Below are positions 1-12,429 of a stretch of 64,000 nt of DNA, piece after piece. Source of the DNA: Membranipora membranacea (lineage: Eukaryota; Bryozoa; Gymnolaemata; Cheilostomatida; Membraniporidae); the NCBI GenBank assembly GCA_914767715.1, contig OU612071.1:10153493-10217492 (forward strand), given 5' to 3'. The position numbers and the translations under genes were made by a program. Each line of letters starts with the position of its first letter. Positions within the stretch are counted from its first letter, which is position 1. The notes under the pieces are model-generated. The model searched no databases. It was not told the origin of the DNA and saw nothing but the letters and a program-made list of their open reading frames with translations.

Positions 1-1320
1 ATTCGGGGCTTAAAGGGTCGGAGGGAGAAAAGGGCCAATCAGGAGACAAAGGTGAAATTGGTGTGAAAGGCGACAATGGGTTACCTGGTGAACCGGGAGG
101 CAATGGGACTGATGGAGCACCTGGAGCAACTGGTGCTGCAGGTTTGAAAGGTGATAAAGGTCAACTTGGGCCACAGGGGAGCAAAGGAGGGCAGGGTGTG
201 AGTGGGCCACGCGGTGAGAAGGGCGACAGAGGAACAAACGGGCTAGTTGGTCTGCATGGACAAGATGGATTTCCTGGACTCAATGGAACCAAAGGAGTGA
301 AAGGGAATTTGGGAGAAAAGGGCCAAGCAGGAGACAAAGGTGAAATCGGTATGCCTGGTGTGAAAGGCGACAATGGGTCACTTGGTGAACCAGGAGGCAA
401 TGGGACTGATGGAGTAGCTGGAGCATCAGGTCAGAGTGGAATTAAAGGATCAACTGGTGCTGCAGGGTCGAAAGGTGATAGTGGTTTGGTGGGTGCTAAG
501 GGTGGGAAGGGTGAGCCCGGAATGAGAGGTGATAAAGGAGAAGGTGGGAGGTGGCATCTGTCGGCGGAGTATACACAATATGGGGACGGACTACCTGCCC
601 TTCCAGTTCCACCCTGATTTATGCTGGTAAGATCATCAGGCAAACCTTTGCCTTCAAGTTTGTAATTACTATTCGATATGATAACTTGTGTTAATTTTAA
701 TTCAACTCGTTTATCTTGATATTGATTGCTTGAAATCTTCTCAGTGAGGAAATTAATTAAGTAGTTTTATTAGAGTGTGCAAGGACAATAATTTTCCATG
801 CCCTTTATTTGTAGGCATCATAGCAGGCGGAGCTTTCAATGCACCCGGAGCTGGAGTTAACTTCCAGTGTCTTCCTCTCAACCCCCAATGGTTGAACTAC
901 AACACAAGCGTACATGATCCTACACTCCATCTCGTCTCGAAAATCAGATCCGTGGAGTTCATCACCGGAAACCTCGGGCTGTTCTCGAACACAGTACATC
1001 AGAAAAGAGCATTGTGTGCTCAATGTTATACTGAGGGCAGACCTTCAATCACTACAATACCGGGACGTACATCATGTCCCCCTAATTGGAACCGAGAATA
1101 CTACGGTTATTTGATGGCAAGTTATGAGAATTATGCGCACCCCTCCACATATATATGTGTTGATAAAGATCCTGAGTCTAGGTCACACTCAAATAACCAG
1201 TACGGGGGAGGGCTTGTCTTTGTGTCAGTTGATTGTGATGGGCCAGGGACTCTAGATGAGTGTAGCACTGGTGAATACATCAACAACAGGCAGATGACAT
1301 GCACCGTATGCACACGATAG
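1..1320 (+). CDS. Short-chain (C4/spongin-type) collagen, 5' end outside window
   Basis: Extracellular-matrix collagen. From about base 6 to 548 the frame is an unbroken Gly-X-Y helix of about 60 triplets, and a block with GEKGQ, GDKGEIG and GEPGGNGTDG occurs twice (about 27-135 and 315-425), an internal duplication. The C-terminal domain starts with VYTIWGRTTCP at 569-601 and continues across an intron (donor GTAAGA at 627, acceptor TTTGTAG ending 814) into the exon 815-1320, with CLP, CAQC, TSCPP, ICVD and a terminal CTVCTR. This is the signature of sponge short-chain collagen C4 and its invertebrate relatives. Oddity: the triple-helix frame and the WGRTTCP frame differ. A shift equal to two extra bases lies near 548-551, so this is either a real lesion or a sequence error. 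A possible poly(A) signal AATAAA is at 1567. The signal peptide and first exons precede the window. Confidence 0.85.
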
Positions 1321-2099
1321 ACTGTGGTCACATGCACCGTATGCTAGCTGTAGACTGTGGTCACTGAATTGACTCCTTGCCAATATATCTTGGCAATATG
1401 TTTAATGTTGGATATTGATTCCCCTAATATCTTTCCAGTTTCACCAATTCTACTTTTATGATAGCCTTGATAGTTTTGTTTTGACGTGTGAATTGTATCA
1501 ATGTTCATGCATTCCTTGGTATTTTATTTTCAACATTACTATAGCATGAACAATATTGAAGCTAAAAATAAACTGACGATCAAATGTACAAAAAGTAAAG
1601 GTTTTGAAAAGTATGAGCCATGGAGAGTGAGAGTAAGTTTGACCCTTATACCTCAAGATTGTATGTATTTGCCGCAAGTAAATTGAAATATTATGTAACT
1701 TCAATTACATTCCATAAAATAGCCAAGCTCTAACAGATCATAAAAGATGAATTCAAATTCAACACACAACAACAACTTGCTACATGCTAACATGCTCCAA
1801 ATACCGGAGCAAATCAATCAACGAAGCATGAAGCATCAGGTTTAAACTTTGCATCACTTATTGAGTGAACTGTTATTTTGTGGACTAATGACATTAACAT
1901 CAGGAAGTTACACACATCTATCCCTCAAAGATGTGAAGCAAAGTTTTTACCGAGCCAATGTGGAGTTTTCAGTAACAAAAAGAATAGACAGTTGTTGTGA
2001 AATAGAAAGAGTTGTCCTCTCCCAGAACAAAAGGGCACAACTCCGATAGTGATTTGACGTATTTACACTTTGTTTCCGGCTACCATGACAAACTCTCGC
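1321..2099. other. Intergenic, collagen 3' flank
   Basis: No gene is supported. A short direct repeat containing ACTGTGGTCA follows the collagen stop at about 1320-1365. AATAAA at 1567-1572 may be the collagen poly(A) signal. Short open frames here show no domain or splice context. Confidence 0.5.
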
Positions 2100-2845
2100 T
2101 TTGATACAGTATTTTCAAGCTTGGTCTTGTGGATTCTACCGCATTATGCCATGAGACTTCAACCGATATTGCTAACCTGATTATCGCCAGCTACACATAT
2201 AAGCTCGGTGACTATGTCTTCCATCCAAACATAGTTAATTGGGTTTATAGTTTCCTGACCGACCGAAAACAGAAGGTAATAACATCAACCAACACATCCA
2301 AAATCATCAGCACGTCAACATGAAGTCCACATGGCTGTGTCCTGAGTCCGTTCCTGTTCTCTCTGTATGTAGCACAGATGCCCTTAGTCCATCAATCAAC
2401 AACTGTAATAAAATATGCTGACGTCACAGTTCTACTAGAATATCATTCTGAAACAACACAAATAAAGTTACAAGAAGAAGCTACCCATCTAGAAAACTGG
2501 TGCTTCTCCAACGACCTTCTTCTCGATGCAAAGAATACTAAGGAGCTAGTATTCAGCAATGTAAGAGGTAACCCTCCGCCAGCGCTGTCACTAATCGTCA
2601 ACAATACTAACATCAAAGTTGTTGACTCATTCACCTATCTGGGCACAGTTTTATCCAATAAACTAGACTTTACACTTAACACCAAGAAGACCATCAAGAA
2701 AGCTCGTACTAGAACCCACATACTTGCCAAGCTCTACCATCTAGGCATAAACGAGAAAATCATACGAACGTGTTACAAATCTTTGCACCACAAAGTCAAA
2801 ATAAATGTATATACCTTTGATGCCTTCAACGATCACACCTTATAA
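2100..2845 (+). pseudogene. Decayed non-LTR retrotransposon reverse transcriptase fragment
   Basis: Remnant of a reverse transcriptase palm and thumb. The order of motifs is that of LINE-type elements: a SSxFDT-like start near 2100, WVYSFLTDRKQ at about 2240-2275, then SPHGCVLSPFLFSLY at about 2325-2370 (cognate of the G-S/A-P-Q-G-C-V-L-S-P motif 4), the active-site segment KYADVTVLL at about 2410-2440, and the thumb-like LYHLGINEKIIRTCYKSL at about 2730-2790. It is dead. A TGA stands where the glycine before SPHGC is expected, the second aspartate of the YADD box is valine, and at least one frame change separates 2129-2323 from 2378-2845. No endonuclease domain or 3' tail is recognisable. 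The family could be CR1/L2- or Jockey-like; I cannot decide. Confidence 0.85.
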
Positions 2846-3832
2846 TTGTGATCCAGAATAATTAATATATGTCACTTCAAATCTGAGTATATGTTTGATC
2901 TCTGTATAGTGCCTGGAAGCCCAATCAGGTAATAAAAGCGGATTATCAGAATCACAGGCCTCTTAGCACAATGTCAACTATGCTAATTTAACCCAATTTA
3001 ACCTGTATGTAGGGGAAATCAATCTGTAGTCACTCGGAATTGTAGTTATACTAAAATCTATATTCAAATGCTAAACCAATTGTTTCCCAAGATCAGAGTT
3101 ATCTTACCTGAATCAAAGAGCCGACAACTCCTTAAACACAGGATACTCTGTTTGGATCAGGACCATAAATACAGGAGGTCTACTGTGTGCTTGCATGCAG
3201 TATAAAGATCCCCCTCTGCCTCTTCGAAAAAAGAGTAACCGGCAACGGCTGGCAAGGGTATAGGGTACTACCCCACACAAGCCACTCGAGCTTAAGGGGG
3301 CCCGTTAAATAGGACGGTCAAATAAGACCTAGTGCATAGAAAAAAAACAAAAAACTATTGTTCCGAAACTTAATCTATTTAACCCCCAAGCAAATATGAT
3401 TACTACTTATTTCTGTCCTGCTTAAACAGTAATTCAAAATGATACTATCTATAATTCAAACTTGATATGAGCACAGCCGCGAATTACCTGCGTTTAACTG
3501 TGGGTCACAATAACTTTCAACTTGGTAGGAGTTGTTTCTCTGCTTTCTTGCGAGTCAGTAATCACAATAATAAAACCTCCTAAAGTGACTCTGAATCCTG
3601 TTTCTGGGTGCTGTTATAGTAACAATTAATCACAGCTTACTCCAGTAGATTATTGAGTGTACTTCATGAAGTCTAAGTAAATTAGACCTAATGCTTGTGC
3701 ACCAGTGTACTGTCAATTTACAAAAGGAAATTAACAACAGCTGTTAATTGATAAGAGTTATGCTTTATTTACTTCAACAACTTATAATAAATATATATGT
3801 TACTTACTCATTATAGAAAATTGTTAAGGCTC

Positions 3833-3872
3833 CAATGTGGATCGAACCTGGGTTCTTGCGGCAGCCACCCAG
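3833..3872 (-). repeat. tRNA-derived SINE fragment (B box)
   Basis: Read on the minus strand, this stretch contains the pol III B box GGTTCGATCC with a T-arm-like surround (CCCAGGTTCGATCCACATTGG). No complete A box is seen nearby, so it is a scrap of a tRNA-derived repeat and not a tRNA gene. Confidence 0.5.
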
Positions 3873-6404
3873 AGATCCACTATACTTTCACCTTAAATTG
3901 AGAGAAATTGAGAATCCTGCCAGAGTAGACAGCTCTACTATCTTAAAATTGAGAAAATATATGCCTTCAATACATTGTCTCGCATTTTCTCAATTTTTAT
4001 TTTTTCTCAATTGGTTGGTTAATTAACATAAACAACACTAATTAATCTAAAATATGTAGTTATTTGCTGACCGACATTACCTCATAACTCAATGTCACTG
4101 TTGTGGTTATACTATAGTATTCTGGTGTGTTGTTGTTTAGTGATATCTGGCACTCAGTCTAGCATCTACTCAGTCTAGGAAGTTACTCTTCTATTTTTAG
4201 CTCTTTATATTTATTTTTGTCGTGTGTTGTAATAGATCATCTTTCAGTCATGGTTTATGACATCAGCTACACACATTCTGTTGTTATCATTACTTCCTTG
4301 ATGGATATATTCTGTGTAACGTTGCTTGCAGCTATTTCTGTTGATTGCTGTATATCATGGAGGCTACTTGGTACATATTTTGTATGAACATCTAAATCGT
4401 ACCATCTGGTATCTGCGGAACCTAAATTGAAGCATCACCGAATTTCCTATTTTCAGTACTGACAAAGCTGAGGCATTTCATGTGCACTACTACCAAGCAC
4501 TGCAATAATTACTCATAGCTTGAACTTGTCTCCCTCGATTTTCTAAAGTCTCTGTTTAACTTTGCCTCAAAGATTAATACAAATTCCATATTGTATTATG
4601 ATTAGCAAAATGAAACCTAAAGACAATTGAGGCCTTAACATTATTTTTTTCTTTCTTACTGAACAATATTTATCGATCAAAAGATTCGACTATTTTTTAA
4701 ATGTAAGTTCAATTAAAATTGGAAGCAGCCTCACCCGTATCCAAAGAAATGCTGAATTCGTACACTTACAGTTGTGTTATTGAAAATATGAATTCAATGT
4801 TCGACTTTTGCATGGGTGGTTGTAGTGTTAGCCTGTGTTTATGCTGTTTGTCATGCTTAGTGTTGCGTCTCAAGTCTCAAAGTGAAAGTAATAGCAATGG
4901 TTGTTAGTTTGATGGTGTGTTATGCCAATTTTTTATTAACCTTGAATATTTAAAACATGGGTTGATCAGAAAAACTGGGGGCACAAATCCGACTGTGGGA
5001 GATAATGTACAACCTGACATGCAAATTGACAGCGATCCCTTTTTCCTAGGAATTCGCAATGGGCAAGTCTTTGCTTCCTATATGTGAAAATATTCCGGAT
5101 AAAAAATATGGGTGCATTTATAACCTGGCGTGATAATCAACGTCATGGCCTTAAATCCAATTGCCAAGACCGAGAGTGTATCTTAAGGGCATAAAAAAAA
5201 ACATTTCTGTACCATAACTTTGTTTTTTTTTGTATTCTTTACAGCACAGTTGCATCAAGCATGCTGTGTTCTCCTGTAATATATTGGTAGAGCTTTGAAT
5301 CTTTCTACAGGGTTCGGACCTTGATTATACTGTCAGGACTAACCCATATATTCATGTTGGAGGAGTCAGTTGTGATGACGGTTTTTAGTAGCGGAGGAGC
5401 TGGATTGCAGTGTAATCAGATTTGTACCTGACTAAGCCTCTGTTATATCAGATTACTGCCCTGGTGGTCTTTAGCTATCCTAGCCTCTATTTCCCGTACA
5501 TTTGATAGTGATAGATAGTATCGTGAATTTGTGAGTTTTTACGTTTGGTGCCTTTCTCCACATCTTTTGTCGCCATGTAATCTTTTTTGTACACGCAAAG
5601 CTGCACCAATGGTTTGGTTTTACACAATAGTCACTAATTGCTCAAGAAATCTAAAACCCCTTGCCACACAGGTCAAATTGAGAGCAAAAACACTCAAAGT
5701 TTAAAAAAAATATATTCATATAATTAGTCATTATGACTCAAATCAGACCATAGATATAACTAGTTTTTGCCGGTAACCAAAAGCTGTTGATGAACAAACC
5801 TTTTTTTGCAAATAAAACTGGCAATCAAATCCAACATAATTGATCATATCTGCTCAGTCTCTAAGTTTGCCCTCCCATACTGTATCATGAAGCTGTGACT
5901 TTGCTGGGTCATAGCGTAGATAAGTATTTGAATTTGTAGATGGGTATATCAGTACACTACTTGTTACACTCTGCTCTCCATCAAATGGATAAAATGACTT
6001 ATACCAGCATTCTGATTTGCTTGGTCTCTGGAGTGATGTCTAATGAGTATAAAAAACTAGTTTGCCAGTTTAATATCAAACATGTCAGAGTTAATCACAT
6101 TACAACTCCACTACACTTGTACTAAACATAAGCTTAGTGAGCTTTTTTTTCATCTATTAAAGACTTAGTTTGAGGCTGCTATTTTGTATCAAATCTTATT
6201 CTCCATATTTAATTCTATCATGTGCGCAATTTCTAGCTGTGGAATCCAAACGTTGAGGAAGTTATGGTTTCTCAAACTTTCAAGGTGACGGCAGTCAATC
6301 GGAATTGAGAATCAGCGGGCAATCCATTTGGGACGTCTCAATGCGTCATACTTAATATGAGTATGTTCTACTAATATTTCCACAGATAAGATGATGATCA
6401 AAAT

Positions 6405-6530
6405 TTAGACCTAGGTGGGACTCGAGCGCCGCTACAATCGTACCACTAGGTCTAGCTCTGTGAGACTGTAGACAATATAGATCAGTTGTAGCGGTGTCGC
6501 CTGTTAGGCCAAGTGGATAAGGGTTAGAGG
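6405..6530 (-). repeat. tRNA-like repeat fragment
   Basis: The minus strand has a B-box-like GCTCGAGTCCCACC near 6415-6430. The plus strand has TGTTAGGCCAAGTGGATAAG near 6500, like the D-arm of class II tRNAs. Short inverted stretches (GTAGCGG...CCGCTAC) join the two. It looks like a SINE remnant with inverted parts. No cloverleaf can be folded. Confidence 0.35.
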
Positions 6531-7466
6531 CCTACTAAATCCCAGAACATTATCAGTCTCTTATGTACATTTTTGAGATATCTGTATCAAGAGTCATAAT
6601 CCCTTCAACTGTCCCTCATCAGGCAATCACATTATTTAATACCGATCACACCTATAATAGTATGGTTACTCAGGACGTAACAAACAGGTGCCTTTATTTA
6701 TCACGCAGAAGAGGAGTTGACAGGTACAATCAGGTCAAAGGCTCTGTGGTTTTCCCTATAGAAACATTTGATAGTTTTCTAGATAAAATCCAGTTATAAC
6801 AATGGATTTCCAGGCACCAAATGGTATTGCTCTCTATGCTCTAAACATCCTCTTGGTTGCTGAATACAGTGTAAACAAAATCTTTGTTATAAATCGAAAC
6901 GAATATGACGTCAGTATTATGCTTGGGTGACTGAGGACATAAAGATGATACTCTTCGGTGTGTGTTTGAGAAGCCGGGTGCCTTGTCGATGGTGAATGGT
7001 GCTTTATACGTCACTGCGAAAGGTAGAATCATCAAAGTCGAAGGTTTGTGCCTGAAATAAGAATTTCTGGGAAGTTTTTTTTCTCTTTGAGTGCTTGCAT
7101 TGGACCCTGTTGCGAGACTAATTAATTGTAAGAAAGCAAGTGTATCATCATCCCTCAAAGTTTTTGTGCAAGAAATTCATTATCTAAATGTCACCTGTTC
7201 AAGGTACCATGTCTTGCGGGTGGATTGTCACACACATTTCTAAATTCATGTTGTTTTTGAGAAAATCAAACCAATTTCTTTTTTCACAATTGACCTTTTT
7301 ATAGCAAAGACATGTTGAAGGACAGAGCCAAAGCTGTCAATACGTGGGAACTTTCTGGTCAAGATATCACTCCTTCTCTAACTTTTAACACCTTCAGTTG
7401 CGACATGATATTTCAAAAGCTTTTGATGGACACCATTCAGAATTTATGAACAGTTTTTATTTGTAG

Positions 7467-9764
7467 AAACAACTTGACATCAAATCTCCGCCCTAATATG
7501 ACAGAAAATTCCGATGACCGCACAAGCAACATCTCAAACATGTCAATCATTGGTGAGCATGTTAAATAAATATATAATATACTTATCTATTACAACCCTG
7601 TTAGTAGGTACAATTGTAACAATATATTTTCAAAAGTCATAAAAAAAGAGTTTAACACACCAAGTTGGCATACATGCGAGGCCAAGCAGATTCTGATAAA
7701 TCAATCTAATTTACAAATAAAATTTATCATGACTTTGTTGCTGCTAATGATATTTTATTTTATATCACTCAGATAACAAAGAGAAAATAGCTATTTTAAA
7801 CATCTCCAGTGAACCTCTTCAGACAAACAGAAGCACAAGCGTGCCAGGAAGGCAAGGTAGGAATGGATTTAACCATACAATTGATATATTGTTAACAATA
7901 ACATCTATATAGTCCGGACTTGAAGCTACTGACATGAAATGTCCTTTGTAGTTCAGCGCATCCCTCATCTTGCAACAACTCTGTCCTAAATCCTCTTTTT
8001 GAAGCATTACAAAAACTTTAAAAGCAAGTGAATGGAGATTTTTACTATTTTGAAAGAGTTTGAACTTCAATTTGACAGGGCAGGTGCTTTAAAAAGGTGG
8101 GAATTAAACATTTTCAAATTCAAGATTGCAAGTATTCTGACTATACTATTGAGATAATTTTATCGCAATAACCAGTCAAGACTATGGGGTTAGGCATTCA
8201 GATTGAATTAACTTGGGAATTATTGTATGCTCAAACTTAGAAGGTGGTTAGAAGTTTCTGTAAACAAAGACCAAATTAATTGAGTGAATCTATCTAAGGT
8301 CAAAAGCTTTTCATCGAAATTAAGACCATGAGGTGTGACATGGATAGTGCCCACCAATTTACAAACGAACGCATTGCTATCAATCTATTTGATCTTGTCA
8401 GTCTGTCAGTCATTTAGCAGACAGAAAGTTTGCCCTACTGAACGGAAATTTCCCAAATATAACTCTCCTAATTGAGTTATAACTTGTTTGCAAAGTTTCA
8501 AATAAATGATAAATGATTTTCAAAATCCATATCCCTTGGCATTTTTACAGTGAGATCAACTTGGCCAGGTAGCTAAATTAACCTCGGTTTGGCTAGATTA
8601 ATACAGGATATACAGACTAACCCAACAACAATTTCACGCTCCATATAATGTTTTGCATCTATTAACTGTACCAGGTTGTCAATGAGATCAAGATGAGGTC
8701 TGGTTTTCAACCAGATACAGCCTTTTTTGCATAATCAATTACCCTGGTTCACCAAACACCGGACTATCGTGCATCTCCCATTGGTAACATGCCCACTGTG
8801 TTTCTTGGCTTGTGATGACAGCTGAGAACTTTTTTAGTTCACTTTACTAATAATCCATTGAAGGCGAAATCAACAACAATGAAGATCAAATATTTACCGT
8901 GTACTGAGGTTTGTCTTGCTATGCAATACTATGAAAAAATGGATAGCACGGTGTCTTTGCGTTATGAGGCATGAACTGAATTAGGGAGGGAACTGAATCT
9001 GTATCAACTAGACAATGGTTTCCAGTCTTGGGTATTAATATGTCTATGGAATTACAAGTCAGGGCATACTGAGTCACAAACTGTTTAGCATTGATCATTT
9101 AAAAAAATAAGCTCGGATTGCATTATTGACCATTACATTTCATAACAACAGATGTAGCTAGAGTACTCCTAATATCTGACAATGAATAGTCACATTTGCA
9201 GATTATCTGAATCCTTGTCTAATTTTACGCTCATTTCATCATTATTTTACATATGTAGGTAGATGTTTTATACCTGAAACTAACATTATCTCCTTTTTAT
9301 GTTGGAGTAACTCATCTTACCTACTTGGAGATAGCGTTAATATCTTGCTCAACAGTGCTTACCTTCATCATTATTGGACTGGTTACAAGGAATGTCTTAA
9401 GATTAAAGATCTACAAAGAGGTGCTCAAAGCTCTATTAGGTTTGTCTGCCAATTACAACTACAGTATATGGACAAAGTGAGAGAAATGCATGAATGTTTG
9501 GCTCTTTGGTAATTGTTCAGTGAATATTCTTGTCTTCTTGAATCTTCAATGTTGGTTACATATGAAGATATAGCTGGTATCAAAATGCAAGAAGTTCGTG
9601 TCGGTAGATACCAGTCTCCCTGTGCTCAAGCAGTTAATCTCAATCAACAATCTGACGAAAGCTATGCAGTGCCAGAGAGGATACAACATAAAGATACAGT
9701 ATACACTTCATTGAATCAGGAAGCCCATCCTTCTACTCATGTGTATGCCTCTATAACATACTGA
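7467..9764 (+). CDS. Putative single-pass receptor, four 3' exons
   Basis: Four exons join with consistent phase: 7467-7552, 7773-7856, 9263-9439 and 9568-9764. The first two encode a Thr/Ser/Asn-rich stalk with many N-glycosylation sequons (NLT, NMT, NIS, NMS, NIS, NRS). The third holds one hydrophobic helix, CSTVLTFIIIGLV, followed by basic TRNVLRLKIYK, a normal stop-transfer. The last encodes a tail with YAVPE, DTVYTSLNQ and the C-terminal VYASITY, spaced like phosphotyrosine docking or weak ITIM-like sites. AATAAA at 9848 suits a poly(A) signal. All internal introns are phase 1, usual for modular extracellular proteins. The ligand-binding exons and start were not found, the donor at 9440 (GTTTGT) is weak, and the family is not recognised. 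Confidence 0.5.
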
Positions 9765-12337
9765 TGACTTATGGGAGTCACTACTTCGGCTCAACTCATA
9801 TTTTGTCTATTATCCAGTAATTATATATAGTCTAATAGAAAAAAATCCAATAAAAGCCAATGAAAATAGGAAAACAGTGTTCAGCACAAAAGGCATGGCA
9901 TAGCAGATATAGCTATGTATGTGGATTTGGACACCTGTATGCCAACAAAGCTGAATTCCTGTCCAGATTCAGCTGTCCAGAAACAATGTTTTTTTACAAC
10001 CTAAGAAATTGTATAATACAACTGTGTTATTGTATAAGATAAATACCTAGCAACAAAAGTGTGACATCAATAGCAACTCCTGCCACAGATACCAAACTTT
10101 CCAGCATCTACCCTCACATCGAAAAACTAAGTTGATGTGTGTAGTTTTGGAACAAGCGTCTATCTTGGAGTTTTACACTCACAGTTCTATAATACAAGCG
10201 CCAAAGATTGGATTATAATCGTAAGGACCTGCAAAGTCAACAAACCATTGTCATTTAGATGGTGGACTACTTGTGTATGTTCAGGTGGTATTAATTGTAG
10301 GAACGACAAACAATGATTAAACCTGCTAAAAATAGTTAGCCTCAATAAGTATAAGTAAAATCACAGATAATATGGTGCAACACTTGTGTGATATACAGAA
10401 AAGAGAAATCTTTTTAGAATAAATCATTATCATAAAACTTGGGCCTATATTATGTGAACCAGATAGAGAAAGATAGATAAAGAAGAGTTAAAAATGTGAA
10501 GTGTGTAAAATTATTTTACGTTCAGCCCAGGAGCATTTGTTTTGCATACCCTAGAGCAATACGTTCTTCGCAGGAGGAAGAGTTCACCTCTCTGCACTAA
10601 TTTGAAAATGTGATATTTATGGCTAGCCCCACTCTATTCAAGCATATTTCTTCATTATTCATTATAACTACAAACTAAGCTAGCAAAAATATTGTTAGCT
10701 AAAATTAGGTCATCTGTTGTAGCTACTCTACTCATTGTTATTTGGCATCATTAGAATTCTCTCGTACAATTCATTTACAGGAAAGCTTGAATGTGATTAG
10801 TACACAACAGAGGATTCTCTGTACATAGCTAAGATTATAGCTGAGATTAATTCTCAGATCAAAGCTCATGTCCCTCCCATGCCTGCTGCACAGTAGACGA
10901 CATCTGCGTGTCTCAATTAAGAGTTTGAATGACAGAAAACCCAACGTCTCAGAATCTTGCTTCCGCATTTACCTTCTCTGGGTGGAGTTATCTGAGCCTT
11001 GATGTTGAGAGCCCAACTTGTTATTTGCTTTATCAGTATTATAAAATCCACACACTCTAAATTCAGCTCATGCTCTGAAAAATTTCTAATACCGAAGTCT
11101 TCAAGGTTTTTATCGATCACCAATGGTATTTAGCTAACGTTTTTTTATTTTGCCAGGGGCTATGCAATAAGACACATTGTTTTTTATCGCAGCAATATTT
11201 ATATTGCTATTTTTGGGATACATGCAATGCAGGCGATGATGTGTTATCAATTTGCTGTGTTCCCTTCATACAGATATTGGAAGTAGTGAAATATTAATAA
11301 AATATTTGATATTTTCTCCAATGTAAATTAATGATTGCAAACGGTTGGTCTCAATGGTTGCGTCTCTCCCCCTCTCGAGCATCGAATGATTGATTTATTA
11401 AATTGTTATCACTAACTATAAAAGTTGTGAGAAAAAGTTTGGGTACACATACTGTCCTTGTCAAAGTAGTGAAGTTGTCTTTTATGCAAATTTAAAATTA
11501 GAAAATATTATTGTTGATATAAATTAATAAATGCATATGTGTCGCAAGAATCATTCTTTTCCCTAGGCAGTACAATATTTGTGTCAAACTAAGTGCATGG
11601 TTCTGAGATTAACAGCTATTGATGTACAAAAGGCTGCAGTCGTGTGTCACAATTTTAGGTTAACTTTTCTGTACAATGGCTCGCTTGATTGCTTCTCGGT
11701 CTATTGGCTAAGATCAAAGTTTTACTGCCAATGGCTTATTTGTGCCAGTTTCAGTTCAGTTCTGTCATGGCCTCACATCTAGGATGCATTTAAGTTTACT
11801 AGGATGTTTCATATTCTCAGTACAAGGTTTGGGGCACCTTGCATCCCTCTTTAGGGGCAGACCAATCTTCTGTTTCTCATTTAACAGCATGCTGCCTAGC
11901 CTTGTCTACTTCCACCCTGTATTACTGAAAAGCACAAAGATACAAAATAAAGATCTTGTGCATTTTTAGAATTTGTTTTCCGACAATGTCCAGATTTGGC
12001 AAAAGAAGATTGTCCACACTGATATGACACAGGACAACAATAGCATCGAGTCAGAAAATGGAATATGCTTTTGGGATAGGGAATCACTGTACTGTACAGC
12101 GGAGAGTGTGATTAACAAGCAATACCCAAAGGCCAGGTTTCCGTGTGATTAGTTCCAATTCCCATACGCTAACCCAGCCTATTGATACATGCCGAAGACC
12201 TCCAATATTCACATTTCCGATCCGAAGGTTGGTTTTGGTAATTGCTCAAGAGATGCTGTTAATAATGCTAGTCTTACAAATCAAACAAGGTATTCACATG
12301 TTTTTCCGATGAAACAGCTCACAAAAAGGTTTTTGCT
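9765..12337. other. Intergenic, nothing recognised
   Basis: AT-rich sequence between the receptor-like gene and the 3' end of the minus-strand peptide gene. Open frames at 10771-11123 (minus), 11579-11969 (plus) and 11896-12087 (minus) are short, overlap one another in different frames, and show no domain, codon bias or splice context. Confidence 0.45.
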
Positions 12338-12343
12338 TTATTA
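12338..12343 (-). promoter_or_regulatory. Poly(A) signal of the minus-strand peptide gene
   Basis: TTTATT on the plus strand is AATAAA on the minus strand, 87 bases past the stop codon (12430-12432) of the peptide exon. The position is normal for a 3' UTR and supports a real transcript. Confidence 0.6.
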
Positions 12344-12429
12344 TTGCAACCTTGCATCATGTCAAAATCTGAATGGATAATAAGGTAAATCGGGAATCAG
12401 TGAATCAGATTGCATCAGCAGCCGGATTT

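Larger units (their letters stand above)
2846..7466. other. Long non-coding stretch with tRNA-like scraps
   Basis: No gene can be supported in 4.6 kb. Short open frames at 4719-4907, 5940-6125, 6563-6799 and the minus frame 6841-7158 have no recognisable domain. Two tRNA-like fragments are listed separately. Upstream exons of the receptor-like gene that begins at 7467 may hide here, but I could not find one with matching phase. Confidence 0.4.

Noticed and set aside
10-643. Minus-strand open frames opposite the collagen helix
   Set aside because: They are Pro/Ser/Leu-rich mirrors of the Gly-X-Y codons and have no independent support.
6563-6799. 78-codon plus frame considered as an upstream receptor exon
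   Set aside because: Phase and splice sites do not connect to the exon at 7467, and no domain is recognised.
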